Part shown: positions 11,861 to 23,185 of the stretch, piece after piece
Layout of the letters: every line of letters starts with the position of its first letter
Numbering within the stretch: the first letter of the stretch is position 1
DNA from: Arthrinium phaeospermum
Taxonomy: Eukaryota; Ascomycota; Sordariomycetes; Amphisphaeriales; Apiosporaceae
NCBI GenBank assembly: GCA_006503535.1
Contig: QYRS01000009.1
Span: 1,488,001 to 1,552,000 of the forward strand
Direction of reading: 5' to 3'
DNA: 64,000 bases
Position numbers and translations under genes: made by a program
Notes under the pieces: generated by a model
Database searches by the model: none
What the model saw: only the letters and a program-made list of their open reading frames with translations
Told to the model about the DNA's origin: nothing

Positions 11861-12961
11861 CTAAGCCGCCACGAAAGCCACGGCCAAAGCCGCCGCCCCA
11901 ACGACATGCCTCGCCCTCCCCGTCGCGGTAGGCATCGACGCAGCCGTGACCGTGACCGTGACTACCGGCGCCTGGGTTGGGGTAGGCCTGGGTCGAGGTG
12001 GGACGCTTCCTGCCCGATAGCACCATGGACTGGTCCCCGTGTACTCCCTACCGTCGCCGCCCGGCATATAACGGGTCGTATGCCACACGACCGGCACCAC
12101 GGCCTCCTGCGCGGCCACCAGCGCCGACTCGTCCGCCGGATCATGGGCGTCGCCGCGGTAGGCCCAGAAGGCGTCATACTCCACCGTGAACTCCACGTCT
12201 GTAAGCCAGGTAATATACGTGATGGTCAGTATCAGAGCTTCGCACATAGGTCCCGCGCATAATACATGAAAAGGATTTATCGGTTTGCTAGAGAGGGGGA
12301 GGGGGGCGGAAAACTTGCGATTGAATGAGACGGCTGAGTCGCTTCCCACGCACCAAGCGGAGGAGGTCCTCACAAGAGGTTCCCGTGACCCATTGAGGTC
12401 TCCGCAGATGGCATGGGCTTCCGACATCATGGCGTTGATGCAATCGTCGGAGAGGAAGGACCGGCAGTCGCCAGGGTCGTAACGCGCACGCGCTTGCGCT
12501 TCTTTGCCCAGGTGGTAGACCGTGACGCAGATGTCTTTGATGTCGTCATCTGGGCCCCACGATGGCTGGATATCCTCCTGAGAGGGCTTGTTTGGACTAA
12601 GTGGCTTTTGCTTATCATCTATGCTCATTTCGTGGGTGGTATAACCTTGGCCATGGCGACTAGTATTCGATGAAGAGTGCGGATAGTCGTCATCGTCGGT
12701 GAGGGGCCGGAGTGACATAGCAGTGGCCGAAGATACGTTTGCGCCGTGTTCAGGGCTGGGTACATTGGCGGCGGCAATTCTGACCCAATAACCCGCTCGG
12801 GTCGAATCATGATGGACTATGTCGGGGTCCCCAAAGGCCGCATCCCAGCCCATCTTTTTGAAATCAAGGGTTCCGGAATAAGAGTGGCCGCCATTAGCTG
12901 TCGAGAGAGGAAGACATAATGCCAGGGCGAGGACGGAATACCGAATGGCGGTTGGCGGCAT
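11861..12961 (-). CDS. secreted, possibly GPI-anchored protein of unknown function
   Basis: A single open frame of 366 residues. It starts with a signal peptide (residues 1 to about 23, MPPTAIRYSVLALALCLPLS). It ends with a proline/threonine-rich spacer (PPRPRPTPTQAP then VTVTVTAAS) and a terminal hydrophobic run (VVGAAALAVAFVAA), the layout of a GPI-anchored wall or surface protein. The middle carries several cysteines (DICVTVYH, GDCRSFLSDDCINAM, HAICGDL, WCVGSD, VLCAGPMCEAL). I do not recognise a catalytic domain. An intron between about 12200 and 12280 was considered because the local sequence resembles a branch and acceptor, but no donor keeps the frame. The neighbours are HET and FHA genes; no functional link is evident. 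Confidence 0.72.
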   Translation of the reverse strand: MPPTAIRYSVLALALCLPLSTANGGHSYSGTLDFKKMGWDAAFGDPDIVHHDSTRAGYWVRIAAANVPSPEHGANVSSATAMSLRPLTDDDDYPHSSSNTSRHGQGYTTHEMSIDDKQKPLSPNKPSQEDIQPSWGPDDDIKDICVTVYHLGKEAQARARYDPGDCRSFLSDDCINAMMSEAHAICGDLNGSREPLVRTSSAWCVGSDSAVSFNRKFSAPLPLSSKPINPFHVLCAGPMCEALILTITYITWLTDVEFTVEYDAFWAYRGDAHDPADESALVAAQEAVVPVVWHTTRYMPGGDGREYTGTSPWCYRAGSVPPRPRPTPTQAPVVTVTVTAASMPTATGRARHVVGAAALAVAFVAA

Positions 12962-13699
12962 GGTTGAGGGTCAATGGCCACGTCTTTATTTCCGGGTTAC
13001 ACAATTGGAACAAGGAGTCTGTGCGAGGATGATTGAAAATGCTATGGAAGAAAAGACTCGAAGGGGCTCCCTTTCACCTTTACAGCCAGGAACACGAATG
13101 CATCCATGCAATGAGGTGGGAACAGATGACCCCTCCATCTTACCACCATTATCCTGCCGCTACGGTCTTATTGAGAGTAAGCCAACCCAAGTGTAGCTCT
13201 TCCATGTAGCCAAGACAGCTAGGGCTGAAATATCGCTTGGCGTTTCTTTCTTTCTTTGTTTTCCAGATTCAGCCCATCCTTGGCATGCCTAATAAATGTC
13301 CGGGTTGGTGGATATAATACAACGTGTGTAAGCCGGACGACGGAGAGTAGGTGGGTAAGCATTGCACCAGCTTATATGTTCATCAAATGGTGGACGCGTT
13401 CCCGTGTGCACCTCCCACACTCACACGTAAAGAGGAAATATTGGTCTAAGGCTCGTGCCGAGCTTCCAGCGACCGCATACAATTGGTCGCACTCGACGAT
13501 GGAACCCTCCTGCGCGCCAACCTGGAATGCTTGACAACAACAGGATTCGGGATAGCACGAGCTTGCTCAGTATTATGGGCTGCGCAATAGAATCGATTAT
13601 TCTTGCCGGAGCGGAGAGGAGAGCCCGTTCGGATTCGCCGGGCGGGAAGGTCGTGTTTATTGCTTTCTGTCTGTATCCCCATGTTTTGCGTTCGCCACG
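12962..13699. other. intergenic, no gene seen
   Basis: About 740 bases with short chance frames only. It contains the promoter of the secreted-protein gene and the terminator region of the FHA gene. Confidence 0.4.
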
Positions 13700-14469
13700 C
13701 TATGAAAGAATCACCCTCTTGGGCTTTTTCCCTAAGCTATCCCAGACCTATGACTTGTCAGCGAAGCCCAAAGATCAGTATTGCCAGTTGGACCACCAAT
13801 ACATACCTGTTTACTGAGCACCGCCGCCGGGAAGTCGGCCACTCGCTTGCGGTACGCCACCAGGTTGCTCTCGTACAACTCCGCATGCTCCACCGTCCGG
13901 TGCAGCGGAAACCGCACCGAGAACGTCAAGACGGTTCGCAGCGGCGACAGTTTGAGCTCGATGACGGACCCGTCCCGGAGGGTCCGCCTCCCGCTCCTCT
14001 CTTCGACGGGCTTGGACAGCGGGCCCCCGTCCCCGCAGGGTATAAGGAGTTCCCCGTCGACGATGGTGCCGTATGCCGAATGGTCCTGGAGGACCGGCGC
14101 CCCCGTTTCCTCGTCGAGGAAGATGCGGAAGTGCTCGAGGCTGAGCATGGGATCCTTCTTGATCAACCGGTTCCCCGCAAACACGATGTCGCAGCGGTCC
14201 GCGTGGCGGCCGAACTTGAAGCCCTTGAGCGGGTCCCGCAGCAGCGAGGACAGGCGCAGGGCGATGGCGTGGTCGGTAGGCTGTCTGTCCTCGCCCCTGC
14301 CCTGGGGTCGCTTGAGGAGGTGCTTGGAGAACGACTTCGTTCCTAAAGCCATGTAGTCCACGCAGTGACAGGCGAGAGGGGATGTGGGTACGAGGAAGCA
14401 GACTATGTCGGGTGAGGAAATTTTGTTCCAGGCTCTGGCCTCGTTGATAATGCGTCGGTCCACGGCCAT
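13700..14469 (-). CDS. FHA-domain protein
   Basis: Exon 1 is 14469-13807 and exon 2 is 13747-13700, giving 236 residues. The donor GTATGT, the CTGAC branch and the TAG acceptor are all present and the phase is 0. The FHA fold is clear: GFKFGRHADRCDIVF, then LSLEHFRIFLDEE, then LQDHSAYGTIVDGELL. It has the Gly-Arg of the phosphothreonine pocket and the S-x-x-H of the second loop. FHA domains bind phosphothreonine peptides. The short second exon ends in a basic tail (SLGKKPKRVILS). Many fungal FHA proteins with a similar N-terminus continue into a Ser/Thr kinase. No kinase motif was found downstream on this strand, so this is either a stand-alone adaptor or a shortened relative. Confidence 0.75.
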
Positions 14470-15017
14470 CGTGACAAGCTATGTTTGTATCCAGGCGTCC
14501 CCCTTTTTCGACTACTAGAAATCGTGTCTTGGTGGCTCGCTCTCTCTGTCGGTATGAAGAAGGAACCAGCAACGTTCGCAGTGACAAGGCTTTGACGATT
14601 TAGATAAATCTCCATTTGAATATCCGTCGTGATAAACCGGATCAGGGAGTAGTCTATTGTAATGTGGGAATACATCACTTGACATCTGCGCAACCTGCTC
14701 AAATGGACTTTTTTGAATCTTGGTCATCGTATCTAGCGCATCAGCTGACGAAATAACTTCTCAATGTTGCTCGATAATCTACCATTTCAAAACACAGCGC
14801 AACCAGCCAGTTAGTTGGTCTCTAGAAGCGATGGACGTTACGTAAGTAGTAACCCTTGAGACGTCCCAGCGTCTCAATGCATTTCGATGTGTTATATCAA
14901 CTTCGCACGCAAACGCCAGTACATCAGCAGTATCATGCTGGCAAATTGAAAAGATGTTTGATTCTGCATGCACGGCTGGCGCCGACATGCTACAATTAGT
15001 TGCTACAGAGAGGGGTA
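14470..15017. other. intergenic, no gene seen
   Basis: About 550 bases between the FHA start and the 3' end of the helix-turn-helix gene. Short frames here lack any recognisable motif. Confidence 0.4.
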
Positions 15018-16598
15018 TCAAAACGTATCAAGTATCATCCTAGCGACATCCTTCAGCTTGTATCGCGCAGCCTCTACCTCCTGTGCTGAAGGCGGCATGC
15101 CGGTCAAGCTAGAGGCAGTTGGTCTCATGGCAAGTCTGGCCTCGAGAATATCTCTGGCAGCTTGGGCGGCATTGATATAAGCGGTTGCCGAGTTGACCAT
15201 GTTCACAAGCGAGTCGAGCTCTCTCGGCAGCGGGACAGCGGGGGCAAAGCTGGCCAAAGTATTTTGAGCCGATTGTGGCGCATGTCCAGATGCGTCAATC
15301 CCCATGGGTTCCACGTTCCCGTTTCCACCATCGGATTCCGAGCCCGTGTCATCATCATGGTCTATGCCTTGTGGGAATGAATGAGTGTCAGCCGACAGGT
15401 CTGGGTCAAAGTCAAAATTGTTTCCGAGGGCAGCCTCCGGTTCAAAGTCAGAGTCGTCTGGATCGCCGTCCTCATTGTCAGCAAACGTCGGCTGGGAAGC
15501 AGGCACATTAGTACGTTGCGTCGACCTCAAGGTTCTCCGCGTTGCATCCTGGAGTGCCGCGTCAGGGCTACCAGACTCTCGACCGGCAGAAGTATCGCAA
15601 CTATTACCGTTGCTATTGAGGTTTTGATTGGTTGGCTGTGCTGCATTAGTAGCGGTGTTCGCGCCGGTCGATCGTCTGACACGGCCAGAGCCTGGCGATC
15701 CGGAGACCAGCTCGGGGGCCAGTTCCGTCATCAGCTTCATGGTTTGGTCTTTTCGTTTCTCGAGAATCTGCGGCTCGTTCATCTTGCGCTTGACCCATTC
15801 GGCAGGGTTGTCGAGACCCAGCTCCCGCGCATACTGCGTAAACTCCTTCTCTTGTTGGTTCTTAGCCTGGCGCTGGGCATTGTGGCGTGCATTCCTCCGC
15901 CGCGACGTCAGGTCGAGCTCCCGCAATCCCCAAACCGTCTGTAGCCGCAGGATCGTTTTGGCGCCGTCCTTCAAGCTCATGCCGCGGCCGGCCATAATGG
16001 TGGCAATCTCCTCGGGCGTGAGGCTCTGCTCCGACATGCGTGTGATTTCGGCCTTGCGACGCTGCTGTCGGATCTGGTTGTTGAGGCGCAAATGGTCAGG
16101 CTTCAGGGGCTTGGTCTGCTTTCTGACGGCCTGTCCTCAATCGCGGTCAGCTTCCCTGGTCAGAGGTGTTGTGACACGGTGGAGGAGGGTCTGAAGAATG
16201 CCTACCCTTTTGCGCAGACCCCATGTGATCCTCCAACGGCTTATGGTCTTGTCGGTGACCTGGACGCCGCGCGCGTTCAGGGCGGCGGATATCTGCTCGC
16301 AGCTCTCTCCATTGCGCGTTCGCTCTTCGACCTCGAGTCGGAATTCGTCGGCTTTTGTTCTCCTCTTGCTACCATTGGCCTCTTCAACTAGGATGGCGTT
16401 GGTCCGCCCTGGACCAGTCGGAGTTGCGTCATTGCTTTCGGTCGTCGCGGAGACAGTTGGAACATTCGTGGAAGACGACAGGGCTTGCGACGGAAGTTGG
16501 TGTTGGTATGTCTGCGTCGCGAAAGCTTGAGAGGTCGCGAGCTGGTGAACTGGGTGGGTATGATATTGGTTGGGATGACCGGGATTGGGGTCCATCAT
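15018..16598 (-). CDS. putative DNA-binding protein with two helix-turn-helix-like segments
   Basis: Exon 1 is 16598-16206 and exon 2 is 16130-15018; phase 0, 501 residues. After a Gln/Ser/Thr-rich start, a 45-residue segment runs EFRLEVEERTRNGESCEQIS to ISRWRITWGLRKR. It looks like a homeodomain-like or Clr5-type helix-turn-helix. A second, diverged copy lies just after the intron, ending KTILRLQTVWGLREL. A basic stretch follows (TSRRRNARHNAQRQAKN). The rest is acidic and low-complexity (about 280-400), with a helical C-terminus. No zinc cluster is present. A nuclear regulatory role is inferred from the helix-turn-helix layout and charge pattern. The family is not one I can name with certainty and the target genes are unknown. 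Confidence 0.72.
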
Positions 16599-18316
16599 TG
16601 CCGCGGGGTGTCGATGGGCTCGGGCGTGGAACTTGGAGAGGTTATCTCACTGTCAGAGCGAATTTGGTGTTCAGGGTGGGTTGAAGCTGAGATAAACCTT
16701 AGCCATCTGACTAAGCTGTGGGAACGCCATAATCCAAGCCACAAATGGTTTCACAGGGGGTGGCGCAGGCACTGGTCAAAATCAGCCCGGTATCATCTTG
16801 ATCTTTTTGCTACTTCCTCTCTCAACTCCTCTTGGGAAATGCTCCTTAACCTTTGTGTCTTCAAGGCTCCCATAAATGTTCCTCTCCAAACTCTTGCTCC
16901 TATTCAATAATTGTCAGTTGCGGGAATTGATATCCGAGGTAGTCCCATGGTGAGAGGCTAGTTCATTAGAAATCCAAAATGGGTGACAATGTAATGCAAC
17001 ATAGGCAGTTGCCCTACCGTGTAGTCGGCGCGGAAATGGTAAGGGTGTCGTATGATGTCGAAGCCTTCAACAGGGAGTATATGTCCTGCCCGATGGCAGG
17101 AGATCTTCTAGTGGATATAGATACTAGACACTGAGGATATATAGCAACTAACCCTAACACTCGCCGACGAGCTGTGGCGAGGTAACTGGAAACGAGTGCT
17201 GTCTGGCTATAAGTGCTTTTTGGTCACGAGTATGGCTGTCTGTCTTTGTAAACATGTCATTACCGTCACGCAAATGATCACATGTTATGAGAAACCGAGG
17301 CACCGGCTTCACATTTGTGGTAGTACTATGCTGCTAGGCGTCCAGTCCTGCTGTGGAAACCCATGATTTGGTCCTGGGTATACTTTCAAGGGGCTGGTAT
17401 TGGGATGGCAATTAACCACACCCGTTTTGCCAAGAGGGTGACCATTTCACCTAGGTTTTTATTCTAATTATCTTCTTTCTTTCTTCTTTTTTAAAAGAAT
17501 TGACCTAGATTTTAAACTAACCACCACAGAACAGCCATAAATTAGCCAAGAAAACGCGAGAACTCACCACGGACGAAAGGTATATTTCTATTCCAGCTTG
17601 ACGATAATCATAGCTAGACCAACTATGATGGACAAATAGGTACCTACAAGGCTTTACTTTCAGAGAGAGCCGAGCATTTCTTGCAGAGCATCCCCAAAGA
17701 TCTCATCACCTCGGTCACGTTGGGAAAGTACCTAGACCTCCATCGCGGAAACCCTGCCGGAGCATGTCGCAACATTGCGGAGTGGGTAGCTGAGCAGCAG
17801 AAGCTACAAGCTGCCACTGCGGAGACACAGCCACAAGATGAGCTTGAAAGGACACGAACTCTGGCAACTCGGATACAGGGTCCGTCATCTACGAATGCGA
17901 CGTTTGATTACCTACGAATGTCGCGGAACCCCGAGACTCGTTGCGCAGCTCGCGCCACCACTATTTTGCAGCATGGAAGAGACATTTTGGTTTGTCACCT
18001 CAGGTACACATCTTCTGAATTCTACTGAAAGCTACAATTTCTTCAAAAGTAAATTTCAGGTCCCTCGTAAGATAGTATGGGCCGTCACCGCGACAGAGCG
18101 ATGAACTCGGCCTTTGGTCAAACAGAGGCGAAGCAAACGGCCCTCCTGAGGCATCTGCATTGACATTGCGTATAAACTTCCGTGATTCGGCTTCAGTTAT
18201 TGATTTATACTAAGCTCGCATCCTAGGCAGATGTTTCGGTTCAGGCTGAGAGCTTCTCGGTCACTAAAAAGAGGTCAGCATCCAACACGATAATGCGGCC
18301 AATAGGGACGAGTATG
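16599..18316. other. intergenic, 1.7 kb, no convincing gene
   Basis: Contains the promoter of the helix-turn-helix gene and a pyrimidine-rich tract near 17460-17495. An open frame at 17681-18028 (+) codes a 115-residue helical, glutamine-rich peptide without a recognisable domain. It could be a gene fragment, but nothing supports a start or intron. I do not call it a gene. Confidence 0.4.
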
Positions 18317-19581
18317 TCACATACGCCTGACCTCGCGTTTGTCCAAGTCGAAGACACTGTAAGGCGACTGTCAGTCTACCGAGATCATGTCAAACACGGG
18401 GTCACAGACCTGTAAAAAGCACGGAGAAGCGGAAGGCCAAACACCATGTCCGCACCACCCAGCGGACCCTTCTCGTCCCGGAGCTGCTCACTCTCAAATA
18501 TCGTAAGAAGGCAGACCTCGCGACCATCACGGGCCCGGACAAAAGGCCGCGCATACTGCAGCGCCGTGATGCGGAACTCGTGGTCGCCGAGGCCAACCAC
18601 TATGTCCGGCATGCTGGCGCGGCTCGCGCAGTCCACCTCACAGTGCAGGTGAAGTATGTCGCAGCCCAGGACCACGTCGCGGGCCCAGCGGCGCTCGAAG
18701 GCCCGCGGCACCGCCACGAACCAGTCGGTCGTGATGACCGCCGTCGCGCCGGCCGGGAAGTCCTGGTGGAACGGGTCCGACGCGTCGGCCCAGGTGAGCG
18801 ACCGCAGCGGGACCGACCAGGCCGCGCCGTCCCCCACGAGCGGAACGGACTGAAAGTGGCTAGACGCGTAGGCGGGGTCGATGCCACCGAAAGTGAGCGC
18901 GCCCGGCTCCCCGGCCGCCTCGCTCGGGATGGACATGGCAAAGAGGTTCTTCTCCAGCGTGCCCCGTCGCACCATGCTGGACCACGGGGAAGGGAACGGC
19001 GAGTCGTCCGCCATCTGCGGGCTGAGGCCTAACACGGCGTCGTATTCCATGTAGAAATCGATCCAGTCCGAACTGTAGCGGTCCGCGAGCAGGAAAGGCT
19101 GGTGTGAGAGGTCGAGGCCAGCAATCCGGAATGTGTCAGTAGCTAGCTCGCCCCGGAAGTAGACTCCCCCATGTTTATGCCGAAGCCTCTCGGGCCCCCC
19201 TGATGCATAGGTCGATGACTCGTTAGCGAAATACATATTCAGGTCATACCGGGTCCCACCGGCTTCGTCTTGAATGCCGGCGCCAGGCAGGAAAAAGGGT
19301 CCTTCTAGAAGGTCGACTAAAAGCCGGAAAGGCTGCGGCGGCGTGCCAACGGCCGCAAGGGCCATGATACCAATTGGATTAGCTGTGACTTCCTACAGGT
19401 TTGATTCATTATACGCGTCAGCCGAGCGATGCAAGAAAATAGGCTGTAGATTCCATACCCTGAGCTCGACTGTGGGCAATGCGCGTTTTGGGCGAGAAAG
19501 GATTTGCTGCAGCTCATCTCGGCGCTTAGCAAGAGACAAACCCAGTACACTGAAAGCAAGTATTGAATTAGAAAACCTCAT
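18317..19581 (-). CDS. secreted pepsin-like protein lacking the catalytic Asp motifs
   Basis: Exons: 19581-19459, 19392-18410, 18356-18317, giving 381 residues with closing phases. The last mini-exon supplies the family's terminal SVFDLDKREV segment, the expected end of an A1 aspartic protease. Exon 1 codes a signal peptide (MRFSNSILAFSVLGLSLA). The fold markers GTPPQPFRLLVD, ATDTFRIAGLDL, DAVLGLSP, LTFGGIDPA and FGLPLLRAFY are intact. The first active-site triad, normally DTG, is DLL (residues 68-70). The second, normally DSGTS or DTGTS after a hydrophobic pair, reads ITTDWF (261-266). The flap tyrosine region is also altered. It is therefore probably not a protease but a secreted pseudo-enzyme, perhaps an inhibitor-like or binding protein. 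The gene is uninterrupted and not obviously decaying. Confidence 0.85.
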
Positions 19582-22161
19582 TGTTGATTGTAGGTCCTAC
19601 TGATTATCTCCAATAATAGAGAAAGAGGATGTAACGACGGTAAGCCGCAGAACTTTCAGCGGGAAGAAAACAGCGCGATGATGGCTGCCTGGCTGCATTG
19701 CATCAAGTGAAGCGCCCAATGGGTTTGTTGCGGGAGGCCAATCATCGGTATAAAGAGTCTACCTCTCGTAAGCAGCGGACTTTGGCACCCCGCGAATCCA
19801 CTTGGTAATGTGACGTAACCAATGGGGACTCATCAGGGTCTTGGCCACCATTTGATGATGATGCCGCGGGGCAGCCTCTCAATAAGACAAGACACCATGA
19901 AGCAAAATCGAGCTGCTACTTGGTTGTTGGTGATTATCGCCTACATGTGGACTTTTTCGAATTCAAGAGTGCCACAGCTTCCAGGTCCCGCTACGGGGCT
20001 GGGGAAGGGGCCAGGCCAACCCCGTGGTATGAGACTCTCCTCCCGAACGAGATCAGAACAGCGTAATAAGGGGTCAAGTTGATATCAAGGGAGATGCTCC
20101 AACATGCATGTCAAGATCTATATCCAGTATATGGTCAGGGCAAGGGAGGAGGGTGGATGATTTGTAGTCCTTAATACCACCTCAGAGTCAAGAGTAGGAA
20201 TGAGACACGAAGCCCTCCATTGTAGGAGAGACGATAAAATCTTCTCTTTGGGACATTAGCTCATTAGATACCTTTACTCAAGGGCGTCTTACGCTTCGAT
20301 GGCCGTTTCAGGTAGTAGGCAAGGAGAAGCCACTTGTAAAAAGTTACATTTCCTATGCCTGCCAACGGCGCTGCCCTAAAGCTTCGAGGCGCACTCTATT
20401 TTGCCATTACGAAGATTCAGCTTTAATCATTACCGTCACATCACACAGAGGACCCGCTCTTGATACAGCCGTCATCGCATTTGATAGCTAGAACGGCGAA
20501 TGGATGCATGTAGTTGAGGGAACAGACACAAGTTAGTCATCAAGTGCGGTCGCATTCGGCCCCGACAATGTCTCTCTGACCAACAGATTGGGGGCTGCCT
20601 TCGCAAACCATGTCAGCCTGTCAGCATGCCTTGCATCTCGAATCTCGCAAACGAACGCTAGGGCAATCATCGAATTGACATTGGTGCAACTCACCCGTCG
20701 TCGCGGTGTTCGGCAAGAAAGCTGATTGGCTGAGGAGCGTTTGCAGCGTTATAATAAGGTTGGACATCTAAATTAGCTGAAGTGTAACGGTCAGTAGTCA
20801 GGAGAGGAGTTCATCCAATTTCGTCGTTGGCTCGTTGGACTCAAGGTTAGATGTTGGGGCGATGCCGCATTGGCCAAGGGGGGGCTTTTCTGCTAGGGCC
20901 ATCTTCCCTGCCTTGCATTCTGCCTTGGGCCTCATGTAGTTGTGTTTGCTTAGAGAACAGAGCTTCACCATTGGCTGACGTAGGTATTGTAAGCTCCAAG
21001 CGTCCCGAAATGAGAGGTCAAGAGCATATGTCATATGTCCCGATGATCGAGAATTGGTTCGAAGTCTGGTGATCTACATAGCTTCCTGCATTGAAAGCAG
21101 TCAGCAGCAGCGACTCGCATGCAGTTGTCGCAGTTGAGCGAGTACACACTAATGCAAGCCTATTTACTTGAGGAAGCTGTGCTAGCCTTCGACCCTTGCC
21201 CCTTGCAGCTGCCCTTAGCAGTCTGGGATCGAGGTGACACCAATCAAAAGCCGCCAGGCAGCTGTGGAAAAATTCGCGGGGAGTTATGAATGACCCACCG
21301 ACTGTTTCTCAGACCCCTGCAGACCCTGTGAGCCCCGAAACAAAGCACACAGCACACACCTACACAACCCGTCAGCCGTTGTCCATCCAGCCCTCCAGCA
21401 ATCAGACATGCATAGTGCATGTAATATTTCATCGATGATTTCCAACGTGCAACAAGATGAGCCGAGCAGGACTTTTCTTGACACTACTCCAGAGGCCATC
21501 TGACTGTAATTACATGTAGCATATGACAGTTAGCGAATGCAGGGCGCCATATGAACCAGCCAACGTCGCCTATTAGATCAACCAACTGTCAAAAATGCAA
21601 ACGAAGCGAAATGCACATGCCTACTTTGCTCATGCAATGTCAATAGATGCATGTATTCATGGCAGATGGCAGTTGCATGAAATTCAACGGCCTCTTCTAT
21701 TCAATTGTTCCCTTTCCAATTTTCTCCTATTAATAGAGGGTCCGGCTTCCCCCAGTTTGCACATCCTTTCCATTCCAGAACTCCATCGGCAACGCAATCC
21801 GCTCAAGACCCAGTGATCTTACACGCACCAGTGACCACTGATCATCAAGCAGTCTCTGCTGTCACACATCCCCCCATAACATCAACTCGCACAAGCCACT
21901 CTAATCAAAACAACCTCAACAGGGGTTCTTGATTGCTACGTAAGTCAATTTCCTTTCGTCATCTTTTTTGTCTTTCAGCAACCACGCCGCGATTTTGACA
22001 ACTCCATGTCTTGAAATCCAACCACATCCGTATTTAAGGTTTTGACATTCCTCCGTGCAGATCAATACCACCCACAACCACCACGCTCTTTACATACCAC
22101 TCTTGTCACCAGACTCAAGACCACTTCTCAAGTCAACATCCAACTTTCCTTCACCGCCAAG
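19582..22161. other. intergenic, 2.6 kb
   Basis: No gene recognised. The right end is the promoter and leader of the small secreted protein gene. A possible leader intron (GTAAGT at 21940 to TTTCAG at 21978) would be only 39 nt. Short frames elsewhere have no recognisable features. Confidence 0.4.
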
Positions 22162-22542
22162 ATGTTCAAGACCGTCCTCTTCGTCTGCGTCAACCTCTTC
22201 AGCCTCGCCGTGCTCGGTCTTCCCGCCGCCGGCCTGACCGTCAACGCGAACGGTGTCATCACCGCTGGATTCGACTCGCCCGGCGCCATGCTCACTACCC
22301 ACACGTCCTCGGACTGCAGCGGCGACTCTCAGGGCTCCTACTACCTGCTTAGCGGCCAGCCCATCTGGAACAACCCGTCCAGCGGCACGATGTCCATCTC
22401 CGTCGGCTCCAACGCGGACAGCACCGAGATCGACTACTTCAGCGGTGCCAGCGCCGGCGGCTCCAAGCTGGGCAGCTCCACGGGCAACAACGTTTGCGCG
22501 CAGTTCGGCGCGGAAATCAAGAGCGCCGAGCTTGTCGTCTAG
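22162..22542 (+). CDS. small secreted protein, 126 residues
   Basis: The frame is open upstream, but the ATG at 22162 (GCCAAG-ATG) begins an obvious signal peptide, MFKTVLFVCVNLFSLAVLG, cleaved near residues 19-23. The mature part is small, glycine/serine-rich and mostly beta-type. It has two cysteines (TSSDCSGD and NNVCAQFG) that could form one disulphide. No intron. Codon third positions are strongly C/G, as in highly expressed fungal genes. The size and signal fit a candidate effector or surface protein. I recognise no named family and assign no activity. Confidence 0.8.
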   Translation: MFKTVLFVCVNLFSLAVLGLPAAGLTVNANGVITAGFDSPGAMLTTHTSSDCSGDSQGSYYLLSGQPIWNNPSSGTMSISVGSNADSTEIDYFSGASAGGSKLGSSTGNNVCAQFGAEIKSAELVV

Positions 22543-23185
22543 ATCTGTTCGGGTCCATGGAGTGGGGAGCCATGTCACCTTGTCTAGTCCCACGCAGCAT
22601 TGACGATGGCGGATTTGGGAAGTGTGCATAGAGAAACGATGGCATGACCACCCGAAAGATAGGCAGCGTTACGGCCAACTTATTTGAGCTCATCGAACCG
22701 GGCAAAGTACCGATGAGAGGACTTGCGATGGGTTACTTTCATTCATAATTAGAGCTAGGGACGGACTCCAAGGCGTTTCACTAGTTGCAAGTAGCCTACA
22801 AGAATATACGACGCATTCCTCGTGCAAGAGTACTGCTCTGATTCCTAGCTATTGCCCTTGCACTGCGTGACGTGATGAAGCCGGCTTCCAATCGGGTAAG
22901 ACTTGCCAAAGCAATCATTTGTACGTACCCAGGAACCGATATTTTGGCATTCAATATACGGGCGTGCAGTACAATTTTTCAGCTCGGTCTCACCTAAAAA
23001 CTCATCATCCCCTTCTCATCTTGTGCAATCTAAATGTTACACTTCCAAGAGTTTTGCAGGTGATAAAATGTGATACATATTTCTTGGCACCGAAAAGCAA
23101 AAACCGCAGGAAAGGATGCCCAAGCGGAGATGCTGGAACATAATTGCATTTTCCAGTCCAGATTTTCTGTGAATGACCTAGCCAG
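22543..23185. other. intergenic between convergent genes
   Basis: About 640 bases between the 3' ends of the small secreted protein gene and the methyltransferase gene. No gene or repeat seen. Confidence 0.4.

Noticed and set aside
12200..12280. Intron in the GPI-like protein gene
   Set aside because: An acceptor-like TTACAG is present, but neither GTATTA nor GTGCGA as donor keeps the frame.
17681..18028. 115-codon plus-strand frame
   Set aside because: No domain, no supporting introns, no start context; kept only as a note in the intergenic entry.
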